64,000 nucleotides of DNA from an uncultured bacterium (lineage in GTDB: Bacteria; Planctomycetota; JAJSAM01; JAJVHW01). Shown in pieces: positions 52,326 to 62,197 of the stretch. Position numbers and translations under genes: made by a program. Within the stretch, counting starts at the first letter, position 1. Every line of letters starts with the position of its first letter. Location of the stretch: positions 173,017-237,016 of the forward strand of contig CALKVK010000029.1 of assembly GCA_937996235.1 (NCBI GenBank), written 5' to 3'. Below the pieces are notes generated by a model. The model was not told the origin of the DNA, searched no databases, and saw nothing but the letters and a program-made list of their open reading frames with translations.

Positions 52326-53458
52326 TTACTCGACTCCGGGATCGAGGATGAACACGACCGGGCCGCGGAGCACGCCGTGGGGCATCCGGGGGGGCATCCG
52401 GCCGACCGACTGCCGGATCATCTCGAGGAAGGACTCCTCGCACCAGACCGCCCATCCCGCGACGCGCTCGCCGTGCAGGAAGCCGTGTGCGTCGAGCCAG
52501 TTCCCGGGGCGCGGGAGGAGGTCGGGGCCGAGCAGCGCGACACGCCGCGCCAGCACCTGACGGCACACGTCGGCCCGCTCCCGGTCGAAGCCGATCCCGG
52601 CGCTGATGCGGTCGAACGCCATGTTCCCGATGGTCGTGTCGTCGGGGACGATCACGGGCTCCATGACGCCGAGCGGCTCCCAGGTGGTCGCGGCGCTGAA
52701 CGGGTCGAGGCGGACGCGCCCGCGGGCGATCTCGCCGTGCAGCAGGTTGCGCTGGCGCGCGGTCAGGAGGGCGTCGAGTCCGTCGAAGAACGGCTTCCGG
52801 CGCTCGAACTCGCGGAGGGCCCGGCGGATGAGGAGGTCGTTCGACTCCTCGCTCCCGCGGGCGGCGGCGACCTCGGCCTCCATCGCGCGCGCCGCCAGCT
52901 CGGCGAGGGCGGCGAGCTGCTCCGTCGACAGGCCCCGCCCGCGCGCGTGCAGGCCGGCGGCGGCGGCGTTCGCGGCGAACGCGGGGCTCCCGACCGGCGG
53001 TGCGCGGTACGCGTTCGGGAGCTCCGGCTGGACGGCCATCGCGGAGTCGTCGAGCGCCCGCCGCAGCTCCTCGCTGCGGGAGACCACGGCGTCGGGGACG
53101 TCGGAGTCGGCGGACGCCGCCCCCGCGACCTCGGCGAGGAGCGGCACGAGTTCCTTGACGGTCTGCCCGACGGCCTTCCAGTCCACGGCGCCGAGTCCCT
53201 CGGTGAACCCGTCCACGGGAACCCACGGCGTGCCGGGCGCCGGCGGCGGCGCGGGCTTCGGGTCCTTCTCGACCTCGCCGCGCGAGCCGCCGGTCGAGTC
53301 GTCCGCGGCGGGACGCACGCCCGCGGGCCCGTCGCCCGGGCCGCCGGGGTCCGGAGCGGCGGGGTCGTCGGCTCCGCCCGACAGCACGAGCCACGCGAGC
53401 GTCCCGAGCCCGGCGACCACGACGAGCCCCACGGCGGCGGTGAGCGCGGTGCGCGAGC

Positions 53459-53462
<4 letters not shown>
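52326..53462 (-). CDS. Membrane-anchored or secreted protein of unknown function
   Basis: The 378-residue protein has an N-terminal helix (ALTAAVGLVVVAGLGTLAWL), a Pro/Asp/Gly-rich linker (about 30-80), and a helical domain rich in Ala, Glu and Arg. A repeated ALTARQRNLLHGEI-like segment recalls bacterial spy/heavy-metal-resistance helices (LTARQR). No catalytic motif is seen. Its ATG overlaps the rlmN stop (ATGA), so they are cotranslated, but their functions need not be related. Confidence 0.62.
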
Positions 53463-54544
<1,082 letters not shown>

Positions 54545-54585
54545 CCGGCCCACTCTACCCCGCCCCCTCCCACTCCCACGCGGAT

Positions 54586-54891
54586 GGGGACGCTGGCAGC
54601 TAAGTCGGGTTCCAGCCTCGGCAACGGCACGAACCTCCGGCCCGCCCCCTCGCTCGCTCCACGGCAGGCCGCCGCGCGGACCGCGACGCCCGGCACCCTC
54701 GGCACGCGTCGCGGCCCCATCCCAGCGCGCGGCAGGGCCTCCTCGGCCTGGGCGCCCTCGGGCGCCTCGGTCCGTTCCCGGCCCGGCCGCGCCGCCGATG
54801 GATCCCGTCGTGCGCGCCACCTCACGCGCGGTCGTCGCCCCTTGCCGTGGCGATCTCGAGGCTGGAACCCAACTTTGCTGCCAGCGTCCCC
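54586..54891. mobile_element. Inverted-repeat (MITE-like) element, type D
   Basis: The 35-bp ends at 54586-54620 (GGGGACGCTGGCAG core) and 54857-54891 are inverted copies with two mismatches. The 236-bp interior has no credible gene. It sits 41 bp upstream of the rlmN start and 37 bp after the dus stop, so it probably separates the two genes' transcripts. It is the longest of the elements in the window. Confidence 0.75.
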
Positions 54892-54928
54892 AGCGGGGGC
54901 GTCCCCGGCGGGGCAGGCCGGCGGCGGG

Positions 54929-56116
54929 TCAGCCGCCTTCGACGCAGGCTTCGGCGGCGGCGCCGGGCGGCGTGTCGTCCGCGAGGTCGTCGAGGTAGCC
55001 CTCGGGAAGAGCGACCTGCTGCGTGCCGCCCGACTTGCCGCGCGGCACGCGCAGCGCCTCCGGCGGAAACGGGGTCGCGCGCGGGATCGCGGCCAGCACG
55101 CGTTCGACGTCCGCGAGCGTGTGGACGTGCGGGAGCTCCGCGCGCAGGCGCGTGCTCCCGGGGAACCCCTTCGTGTACCAGGTCAGGTGCCGCCGCATCT
55201 GCAGCACGCCGTGCTTCTCGCCGGCCCACGCCGCGAGCCGCCGGGCGTGGTCGAGCGCGACGTCGACGACCTCGCCGAACGCCGGCGGCGGAGGTGGCGC
55301 GTGACCGTCGAACACCGCGGCGAGATCGCGGAAGAGCCAGGGCCGCCCGAGGCACCCGCGCCCGACGATCACCCCCGCGCAGCCGGTGGTGCGCATCATC
55401 CGCAGCGCGTCCCAGCACTCCCAGACGTCGCCGTTGCCGAGGACCGGCAGCCGCACGTGCGCGACGAGGCGCGCGATCGCGTCCCAGCGGGCGTCCCCGT
55501 CGTAGTACTGCGCCGCCGTGCGCGCGTGGAGCCCGACCGCCGCACAGCCCTCGTCCTCGGCGATGCGGCCCGAGTCCAGGTAGCTGACGAGCGTCTCGTC
55601 GACGCCGATCCGGAACTTCATCGTGACGGGCACGTCGCCCGCGTTCGCCACGACCGCGCGCACGAGACGCCGCAGCAGGTTCGGCTTGATCGGGATCGCC
55701 GCGCCGCCGCCCTTGACCGTCACCTTGCGCACCGGGCAGCCGAAGTTCAGGTCGATGTGGTCCACGTGCCCGTCGCCGACCAGCCGCCGTGCGGCCTCGC
55801 CGAGCGACCAGGGGTCCGCGCCGTAGAGCTGCAGCGAGCGCGGCCGCTCGTCCGGGGCGAAGCCCGCGAGGTGCAGCGTCTTCGCGTGCCCCTCGACGAG
55901 CGCGCGCGCGGTGATCATCTCGCTGACGTAGAGCCCGGCGCCGAAGCCGCGACAGAGCGCACGGAACGGCTGGTTGGTGACGCCCGCCATCGGGGCGAGC
56001 ACGACCGGCGGCCAGACGCGCAGCGGACCGACGTGCAGCGCCGAGAACTCGCCCGGGCGGGCGGGGACGCGCTCGTCGGCGCTCGTCGGGGGCGGGCTCA
56101 CGGACACGCGGGGCAT
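54929..56116 (-). CDS. dus: tRNA-dihydrouridine synthase (Dus family)
   Basis: This 395-residue FMN enzyme has the Dus signatures: VVLAPMAGVTNQPFRALCR, the catalytic Cys region DLNFGCPVRKVTVKGGGAA (with the FGCP motif), FMN-binding VTMKFRIG and GLHARTAAQYYDG, and NGDVWECWDAL. It is nearest DusB in pattern, but longer at the C-terminus (about 60 residues rich in Pro/Gly). ATG at 56114-56116 is chosen because an upstream in-frame start would overlap the divergent ferredoxin gene. Confidence 0.93.
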   Translation of the reverse strand: MPRVSVSPPPTSADERVPARPGEFSALHVGPLRVWPPVVLAPMAGVTNQPFRALCRGFGAGLYVSEMITARALVEGHAKTLHLAGFAPDERPRSLQLYGADPWSLGEAARRLVGDGHVDHIDLNFGCPVRKVTVKGGGAAIPIKPNLLRRLVRAVVANAGDVPVTMKFRIGVDETLVSYLDSGRIAEDEGCAAVGLHARTAAQYYDGDARWDAIARLVAHVRLPVLGNGDVWECWDALRMMRTTGCAGVIVGRGCLGRPWLFRDLAAVFDGHAPPPPPAFGEVVDVALDHARRLAAWAGEKHGVLQMRRHLTWYTKGFPGSTRLRAELPHVHTLADVERVLAAIPRATPFPPEALRVPRGKSGGTQQVALPEGYLDDLADDTPPGAAAEACVEGG

Positions 56117-56153
56117 GATCGGCGACGCGCACGCGGCGCGGTATGTTCGCGGC

Positions 56154-56465
56154 ATGCACGGGGACATCCCGCCCGCGGCGCACCGCGTCGTCTGCCTGCC
56201 GCGCGGGCGTACGTTCGCGTGCGCCGACGGCGAGACGCTGCTCGAGGCGGCGTGGCGCGCGGACGTGCCGCTCGCGTCGTCCTGCGGCGGGCAGGGCGTC
56301 TGCGGCGACTGCGTGGTGCGCGTGGTCGACGGGCTCGTGGACGTGGCCGAGCCGGACGCCGTGGAGCAGGCGTGGCGCCTCCGGCGCGACGCCGCCGCGT
56401 GCGAGCGCCTCGCGTGCCGGATGACGCTGCGCGGAGGCGTCGTCGTCTCGACGACCTACTGGTAG
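56154..56465 (+). CDS. [2Fe-2S] ferredoxin
   Basis: The 103-residue ferredoxin has a beta-grasp fold with cluster ligands in ASSCGGQGVCGDCVVRV (C-x5-C-x2-C) and the last Cys in CERLACRMTLRG. This spacing is like that of ferredoxins in Rnf/corrinoid-activating and CDF-adjacent proteins, not plant ferredoxin. Its start lies 38 bp from the divergent dus ATG. Its partner is unknown. Confidence 0.9.
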   Translation: MHGDIPPAAHRVVCLPRGRTFACADGETLLEAAWRADVPLASSCGGQGVCGDCVVRVVDGLVDVAEPDAVEQAWRLRRDAAACERLACRMTLRGGVVVSTTYW

Positions 56466-56474
56466 CCTCCGCCC

Positions 56475-57527
56475 GTGAGCGCCTCCGTCGCGTCCACGGC
56501 CCCGCCCGAAGACGGCGACGCCGCACGCGCGCGCCTGCGCGCCGGCTGGATCTCCCTCGTCGCGGGCCTGCTGATCCTCGTCGCCAAGTTCGCGGCGTGG
56601 CACGCGACCGACTCCCAGGTCGTCTTCTCGGACGCCATGGAGTCGATCGTGAACGTCGTCGCGGCGGCGTTCATGCTGTTCGCCGTCGCGCTGGCGGCGC
56701 AGCCGGCCGACGAGAACCACCCCTACGGCCACGGCAAGATCGAGTTCATCACGAGCGGCTTCGAGGGCGGCCTGATCGCCTTCGCGGCCATCGTCATCCT
56801 GTACGAGGCCGCCGCTGCGCTCGTCGAGGGCGCGCAGCCGCAGCGTCTCGGGATCGGCATGGCCGTCGTCGGCGCGGCGGGCGTCGCGAACCTGCTGCTC
56901 GGCGCGTACCTCGTCCGCGCGGGGCGCGCGCACGTCTCGCCGGCGCTCGTCGCCGACGGCAAGCACGTGCTCTCCGACTTCTGGACGAGCGCGGGCGCCG
57001 TCGTCGGGCTCCTGTGCGTGCAGCTCACGGGCCTCGCGTGGATCGACGGCGTCGTCGCGATCGTCGTCGCGCTCGCGCTCCTGCGCACGGGCTACGGACT
57101 GCTGCGCACCGCCGCGCGCGGCCTCATGGACGAGAGCGACGAAGAGGTGATCGCCCTCGTCGCGGAGGCGCTCGAGGAGGCGCGGACGCCGGAGGTCATC
57201 GAGGTCCACGACCTGCGCGCGATCAACCTCGCGACGTTCCACCACGTCGACCTGCACGTCGTCGTCCCCGAGTTCTGGACGGTGGACCGCGCGCACGACG
57301 AGATGGACGCGTACCAGGCGCGCGTGCTGGCGTCGCACCCGCGCGCGGGCGACCTGCAGTTCCACGTCGACCCGTGCGAGCGCGCGTACTGCACGCGCTG
57401 CGCCATCGCCGAGTGCCCCGTCCGCCGCCGTCCGTTCCGCGAGCGCAGGCCGCTCACCCCGCAGTCCGTCGTCCGCGGCCCGAGCCCGCCCGACGGCCCC
57501 GACGCCGTCCACGACGACCCCCTCTGA
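56475..57527 (+). CDS. Cation diffusion facilitator with a Cys-rich C-terminus
   Basis: The 350-residue exporter has six membrane helices. Metal sites are in VFSDAMESIVNVVAA (helix 2) and DGKHVLSDFWTSAGA (helix 5), and the loop HPYGHGKIEF is typical. The cytoplasmic domain (about 210-300) ends with a Cys cluster CERAYCTRCAIAECPVR (C-x4-C-x2-C-x4-C), which probably binds metal and is unlike most CDFs. The last 40 residues are Pro-rich. GTG at 56475 starts it, 9 bp after the ferredoxin stop. Confidence 0.92.
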   Translation: MSASVASTAPPEDGDAARARLRAGWISLVAGLLILVAKFAAWHATDSQVVFSDAMESIVNVVAAAFMLFAVALAAQPADENHPYGHGKIEFITSGFEGGLIAFAAIVILYEAAAALVEGAQPQRLGIGMAVVGAAGVANLLLGAYLVRAGRAHVSPALVADGKHVLSDFWTSAGAVVGLLCVQLTGLAWIDGVVAIVVALALLRTGYGLLRTAARGLMDESDEEVIALVAEALEEARTPEVIEVHDLRAINLATFHHVDLHVVVPEFWTVDRAHDEMDAYQARVLASHPRAGDLQFHVDPCERAYCTRCAIAECPVRRRPFRERRPLTPQSVVRGPSPPDGPDAVHDDPL

Positions 57528-57576
57528 CGCCCCGGCGGGAGCGCTCCCGCCCCCTCCGCGCCCCGCCACGAGCAGT

Positions 57577-57785
57577 TGAATCGGGGACGGTCCTGCCGCA
57601 GGCTCGGGATGTCACGAGCGCTGCGTTCGGGGACAGACCTGCGGCCTCGGGGCGCCGCGACGCGCCTCCCGCGCGCGAGAGGGCCGCTCAGCCGGCACCG
57701 CGTCGGTCGCGTCAGCCTCGCAGGAGTGTCCCCGACGCCACGGGAACCCGCAGCGCGAGCCTGCGGCAGGACCGTCCCCGATTCA
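57577..57785. mobile_element. Inverted-repeat (MITE-like) element, type E
   Basis: The ends at 57577-57606 and 57756-57785 are perfect 30-bp inverted copies (TGAATCGGGGACGGTCC core, continuing inward). The interior of 149 bp has no credible gene and contains further GGGGACA and TGTCCCC copies in opposite orientation. The right end supplies the TGA stop of the UPF0158 gene. Confidence 0.8.
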
Positions 57786-58184
57786 GAGGGCGGCCAGGAA
57801 GGCGGTGACGAGCTCGTCGATGCGCGCGGCGCGGAAGCGCTGCCACGCGGCGTCGGCGGCGGGCGCCTCCTTCGCGAGGCGCGCCGCGAAGCGCTCGGCC
57901 GCACCCTTCCGGCCGTCGAGGAGCGCCGCGACGGCGGGCTCGCCCAGTTCGGCGACGAACTCCTCCATCCAGAGGAACTCGTCGGTGACGGTCACGACCG
58001 GCGCCTCCGCGAAGCGCGCCTCGTCGTCCTCGACGCGCGCCGCCGTCAGCCCCTCGGTCAGGCACGCGCCGTCGCGGACGCGCACGAGCTCGCCCGTCGC
58101 GCGGTCCACGTACACCGCCGTGCGCGCGTCGCCCTCGGCGACGGCCGCGCAGAGCGCCGTCCGCAGCTCGGGTGCGGGGATCAC
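57783..58184 (-). CDS. UPF0158-family protein
   Basis: This 133-residue protein has the UPF0158 pattern: AVYVDRATGELVRVRDG near the start, EFLWMEEFVAELGEPAVAA in the middle, and DGRKGAAERFAARLAKEAPA, then AWQRFRAARIDELVTAFLAAL at the end. The family function is unknown. Its stop codon is formed by the end of the type E element, so the C-terminal end may have been set by insertion. Confidence 0.75.
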   Translation of the reverse strand: MIPAPELRTALCAAVAEGDARTAVYVDRATGELVRVRDGACLTEGLTAARVEDDEARFAEAPVVTVTDEFLWMEEFVAELGEPAVAALLDGRKGAAERFAARLAKEAPAADAAWQRFRAARIDELVTAFLAAL

Positions 58185-58223
58185 GGGGTCACGCGCGCGG
58201 CGGCTGCCGCGGGCGGCGCGCCC

Positions 58224-58583
58224 TCAGGCGCGGCGCTCGATGCCACGGCGGTCGCGCTTGCGCAGGCGCGCGCGGTCGCGCTCGTTCTCCCAGCGCGCCA
58301 CGACGAAGTGGACCTCGTCGCGCTCGCCGCCGTCCTCGGTCTCGACGCGCATCGGGATGATGTCCTGCAGGTCCCACTCCGGACCGAGGGCCAGGTACTG
58401 GTTGGCCTCGCCGTCCGTGCGGCAGTAGTGCACCTCGGCGATCCGCTCGAGTCCCTGCTCGGGCGGACGCCGCCGGCGACGGCGCCGCTTCTTCTGGGCT
58501 TCGACGGACTCGGCCGAGCCCGCGTCGCGCTTCGCCCCGGGCTGGCTCTCGCGGCCGGGGTCCTGCTCGTTGCGCTTCTCCAT
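58224..58583 (-). CDS. Basic protein of unknown function
   Basis: The 119-residue protein has a Gln/Lys/Arg-rich N-terminus (AQKKRRRRRRRPPEQ at about 29-43), followed by a small acidic-basic domain (HYCRTDGEANQYLALGPEWD, then ETEDGGERDEVHFVVARWEN). It has no known motif. The polybasic run suggests nucleic-acid binding. It lies 39 bp upstream of the UPF0158 gene on the same strand. Confidence 0.55.
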   Translation of the reverse strand: MEKRNEQDPGRESQPGAKRDAGSAESVEAQKKRRRRRRRPPEQGLERIAEVHYCRTDGEANQYLALGPEWDLQDIIPMRVETEDGGERDEVHFVVARWENERDRARLRKRDRRGIERRA

Positions 58584-58712
58584 GTCGCACGCATCCTACT
58601 CCCCCCGGCGGCGGCCCGAAGAACCCGGGGGAGACGGACACCCCCACGCGCGGCCCCCTCCGGAGGCTGCGCGAGCCTGCGCCGAGCCCGGCGGGCGACG
58701 TGCCGTGCGCGG

Positions 58713-58734
58713 GAGCCGGTGGACGATGTGGGCT
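58713..58734. repeat. Solitary end of the type C inverted-repeat element
   Basis: The 22 bp match the right end of the 36165-36401 element with two mismatches, sharing the core GGTGGACGAT. No partner end lies nearby. It overlaps the TAG stop of the lepB gene, in the same way as at 36165. It may be a remnant after deletion. Confidence 0.65.
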
Positions 58735-60442
58735 AGGGCAGGAAGCGCGGGCGGAACGACGAGCCGAACGGCGGGACGGGCCAGAAGATGAGCGCCGCGC
58801 GGCCGACGATGTCGGCACGGCCGACGTACGGCATCGGGCGGAGCGGTCCCTCCTCGACGATGTCCGCCTCCGCGACGTCGCGCGCGAACCCGGCCGAATC
58901 GACGAAGCGCACGCGGCCGTTCGCGTGGACGAGGTTCTGGACGTGGCGCCCGGTCATGTCGGGGGACGTCTCCTCGAACACGAACGGCTCGGCGTGGCCC
59001 TTGACGCGCACGCTGCGCCCGCGCCACAGGCGGCTGTCCTCCGAGTTGCGCGAGTTGTCGCCGAGCATCACGTAGCCGTCCTCGGGCACGTCGAACACGT
59101 TCGTCCCGCCGGGCGCGGTGGAGTAGTAGACGTCCTCGTCGAGGCGCAGGTCGTCGAGCCGCAGTCCGCCGCCCGCCGCCCCGACGGCGACGCCCGAGCG
59201 CCCCGCGCCGACCACGGGCACCTCGGCGCGCGCGACCTCGCGACCGTCCACGTACGCGCGCGCGATGCCGTCCGCGACCGCGAGTTCGAGACGCGTCGTC
59301 TCGCCGAGCCGCGCGTCGACCGCGACGGGCTCCTCGCCCGCGACGCGCAACGTCGCGCCCTCGCCGCCGGGCACGTCGAGCGTCACGTCCGTGCCGCGCG
59401 TCGTGATGCGCACGAGCGCGCGCGCGTCGGCGGCCGCGGCGCTCGTCGTCACCCCGACGCGCATGTCCGGGACGTCGGTGCGCGGCCGGTAGCGGAGGAA
59501 CGTCTCGCGGCCGCCGCGCGGCTTGACGGTCAGCGCGGCGGGGCCGGCCTTGCGCCAGCCCTGGTCCTCGTTCGCGGTCCACACCTCGGCGATGTCCTTC
59601 GGCTTCGCGCCCGGCGCGACGTCGCGCTCGGGGAAGAGGCTCTGCCAGAGCGACTCCTGGACGAGCGGCGGCTTGCGCACGATCGCGCCGTCCACCCAGA
59701 TGTCGCCCTCCTTGATCTCGACGTGCTCGCCGGGCAGCCCGATCAGCCGCTTCACGAACAGGATGTCGCGCCGCAGCGGGTACTCGAAGACGACGATCTC
59801 GAAACGCTGCGGCTCGCGCAGCGCGTAGACCACGTGGTCGGCGAGCAGGTGGTCGCCGCCGTACGTGCGCGCGCCGGCCATGTGGTCGCCGAGGATCGTC
59901 GGCTGCATCGAGCCGGTCGGGACCTTCGTGTGCTGCGTGACGAACGTCCAGAACACGAACACCGTCGTGAGGCCGCCCGCGAAGCGCCCGATCGCGGACA
60001 CGAACGGCACGGTGCGCGGCGGCGACGGGTCCGGCTCGGGCTCCGGCCACACCAGCTCGAGCGCGCTGCGGCGCCACGCGCCGAGCACGAGCTGCGAGAG
60101 ACCTGCGGCCGCGAGCCACATCCCCCAGCGCGCCGCGCCGTCGGAGACGACCCACGGCACCGCGCCCGCAGCGGCGAGCGCCGCCCACGCCGCGCGGTCG
60201 GCGTGCGCGCTCTGCCGCACCAGGTGCGCGACGACGGCCGCGACGGCGAACGCGAGCACGATCGCGTTCGCATGTGCGGGCGTGTCGGTGCCGAGCGCGG
60301 CGAAGCGCGGCAGGAGCGACGCGAGGAGCGCCGTCAGGACGCACGCGTTGCGCGCGCGCCGTGCGACGACGACGGGCTCCGCGGGCGCGAGCGCGTGGAG
60401 CGCCGGCGAGAGCACGTGGGACCAGAACGGCGGCAGTCGCAT
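58733..60442 (-). CDS. lepB: Signal peptidase I with a large beta-sandwich insert (copy 1)
   Basis: This 569-residue membrane protease removes signal peptides. Several N-terminal helices precede the catalytic domain. The catalytic Ser is S178 in VPTGSMQPTI and the Lys is K231 in RRDILFVKRLIGLPGEHVEI; GDNS with DSRLW (about 461) completes the fold. Between Lys and GDN lie about 230 residues (about 127 in E. coli LepB), containing an insert with LGETTRLELAVADGIARAYV, a pattern like LamG/concanavalin domains. It is in an operon with DUF885 and a second lepB. Confidence 0.88.
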   Translation of the reverse strand: MRLPPFWSHVLSPALHALAPAEPVVVARRARNACVLTALLASLLPRFAALGTDTPAHANAIVLAFAVAAVVAHLVRQSAHADRAAWAALAAAGAVPWVVSDGAARWGMWLAAAGLSQLVLGAWRRSALELVWPEPEPDPSPPRTVPFVSAIGRFAGGLTTVFVFWTFVTQHTKVPTGSMQPTILGDHMAGARTYGGDHLLADHVVYALREPQRFEIVVFEYPLRRDILFVKRLIGLPGEHVEIKEGDIWVDGAIVRKPPLVQESLWQSLFPERDVAPGAKPKDIAEVWTANEDQGWRKAGPAALTVKPRGGRETFLRYRPRTDVPDMRVGVTTSAAAADARALVRITTRGTDVTLDVPGGEGATLRVAGEEPVAVDARLGETTRLELAVADGIARAYVDGREVARAEVPVVGAGRSGVAVGAAGGGLRLDDLRLDEDVYYSTAPGGTNVFDVPEDGYVMLGDNSRNSEDSRLWRGRSVRVKGHAEPFVFEETSPDMTGRHVQNLVHANGRVRFVDSAGFARDVAEADIVEEGPLRPMPYVGRADIVGRAALIFWPVPPFGSSFRPRFLP

Positions 60443-60454
60443 CGGCGCGGCGCC

Positions 60455-62197
60455 TCAGTCGGCGAAGCGCCAGCGCGGCGGCGTGCCCGGTGCGGGCACC
60501 TCGCCGGTCAGCGCGGACCGGATCACCTCGACGGGAACGGAACCCTGCGCGAGCACGGCGTCGTGGAACGTGCGCTCGTCCATGCGGCCCGAGGCGACGA
60601 GCTCGCGGTGGAGCGCGCGCAACTGCAGGCCGCCGATCAGGTACGCGCACTGGTAGAGCGGGCCGTAGCCGCCGCCGACGTAGCGCCGCACCTCGGCCGT
60701 CGCGCCGTCCTTCTCGAGTCCGACGCGCGTCGTCAGGAACTCGATCATCTGCTCGGTCGAGAGCGTGCCGAGGTGGTAGCCGAGCGAGACGATCACGCGC
60801 GCGCAGCGGTGCTTGCGCCAGAACAGCATGCCGACGCGATCCTCGGCGCCCTGCGCCCAGCCGAGCTCCCAGAGGCGCGTCTCCCAGTAGAGCGCCCAGC
60901 CCTCGACGAGGAACGGGGTGCGGAACGCCTCGCGCCACGGGTGGTGCCGGGCCGCCTGGTAGAGCTGCAGGTGGTGCCCCGGGACGAGCTCGTGCGGCAC
61001 GACGATGCGCGAGAAGCGGCGGTTGTTGCCGCGCAGGCTCATCAGCTTGCTCTCGTACGACATCGACTCGGTCGGGTACGCGACGAGCATCTTGTCGCCG
61101 CCGTACGCCGCGAAGGGCAGCGTGCGCTGCCCGTCGGCCGAGATCATCTCGAGCCGCCAGAGCTCCTTGCAGAGGTCGGGCACCGTGACGAGCCGGCGCT
61201 CCTCGACGAACGCGATGGCCTCGCGCGCCTGCTCCGCGACGAGGCGCGGCATGTCGCCCGGCGCGACGTGGTCATCCTTCACGAGCGCGACCGCGCGCAT
61301 CCAGTCGCCGTCGAGACCCAGGTCCTGTGCGGCCTTCACGCCCTCGGCGTCGCACCACGCCATCTCGCGTTCGGCGATCGCGATCAGCTCCTCGGGCGTG
61401 TACGGGATGCGCTCGTGGCGCAGAGCGTCGAGCAGCGCGTCGCGCCCGATCGGCTCGCCGACGATCGGCGCATCGGCCCCGTCGCCCTTCACGCCCGCGA
61501 CGGTCTCGCGCAGCCAGACCGCGTAGTCGCGCAGCGCCGTGTCGAGCGCCGCGTGCGGCGTGCGCGCCCACCAGGCGAAGTCGGGCTCGTAGCCGTCGCG
61601 GTCGCGGAACCACGCGGCGAGCGCCTGGCGCAGCGCCTCGGCGCGCCGCGACGCGCGCAGCACCGCGACCTGCGGCAGCTTCAGCGCGTCCGCGTCCTTG
61701 CAGTTCGGATCGGCCCTGCGGCGCAGGTCCTCGATCGCGCGCCGCGCGGTGTCGAGGGCGGCAGCGGCGTCCTCGGGCGCGACGGGCTCGAGCGCGCGGC
61801 GTGCCTCCTCGAGCGCGACGAGCGGCGGCGCGAACGCCACGAGCGGCTCGGCGACGGCGTCGCGCGCGGCGGCGTCGCGGCGCTCGTCCGCGCGCTCCTC
61901 GAGCAGGTCGGAGAGGAGCAGCAGGTCGACGCGGTCGTCCACCGGCGCCTCGGGCTGCGGCCCGAGCGCGTCGAGACGCCGCCGCCACGCGTCGTCGTAC
62001 GCGATGTCGCGCGCGACCGCCGCCTGCGAGAGCGCCAGCCCGTGGAAGCCGGCGATCGCGTCGCGGTCGCGGACGTACTCCTCGACGAGCGCGCGCCCGT
62101 CGACGTGCTCCTGCGCGCGCGCCGGCGCGACGAGACCCGGCCCCGCGACGCAGTGAGCCGCGACGACGAGCACGGCGACGCGCGTCGCGGACCTCAC
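60455..62197 (-). CDS. Secreted DUF885 metal-dependent peptidase
   Basis: The 580-residue protein has a signal peptide (ATRVAVLVVAAHCVAGPGLV), a helical domain, then the zinc-site motif VVPHELVPGHHLQLY (HExxxGHxLQ) and FLVEGWALYWETRLWELGW. The C-terminal region (GYHLGTLSTEQMIEFL) continues the helical peptidase fold. DUF885 proteins are related to M3/thermolysin-like carboxy- or oligopeptidases. GTG overlaps the stop of the downstream-transcribed lepB copy 2 by 4 bp. Placement among signal peptidases suggests degradation of cleaved signal peptides, but that is inference. Confidence 0.88.
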   Translation of the reverse strand: MRSATRVAVLVVAAHCVAGPGLVAPARAQEHVDGRALVEEYVRDRDAIAGFHGLALSQAAVARDIAYDDAWRRRLDALGPQPEAPVDDRVDLLLLSDLLEERADERRDAAARDAVAEPLVAFAPPLVALEEARRALEPVAPEDAAAALDTARRAIEDLRRRADPNCKDADALKLPQVAVLRASRRAEALRQALAAWFRDRDGYEPDFAWWARTPHAALDTALRDYAVWLRETVAGVKGDGADAPIVGEPIGRDALLDALRHERIPYTPEELIAIAEREMAWCDAEGVKAAQDLGLDGDWMRAVALVKDDHVAPGDMPRLVAEQAREAIAFVEERRLVTVPDLCKELWRLEMISADGQRTLPFAAYGGDKMLVAYPTESMSYESKLMSLRGNNRRFSRIVVPHELVPGHHLQLYQAARHHPWREAFRTPFLVEGWALYWETRLWELGWAQGAEDRVGMLFWRKHRCARVIVSLGYHLGTLSTEQMIEFLTTRVGLEKDGATAEVRRYVGGGYGPLYQCAYLIGGLQLRALHRELVASGRMDERTFHDAVLAQGSVPVEVIRSALTGEVPAPGTPPRWRFAD

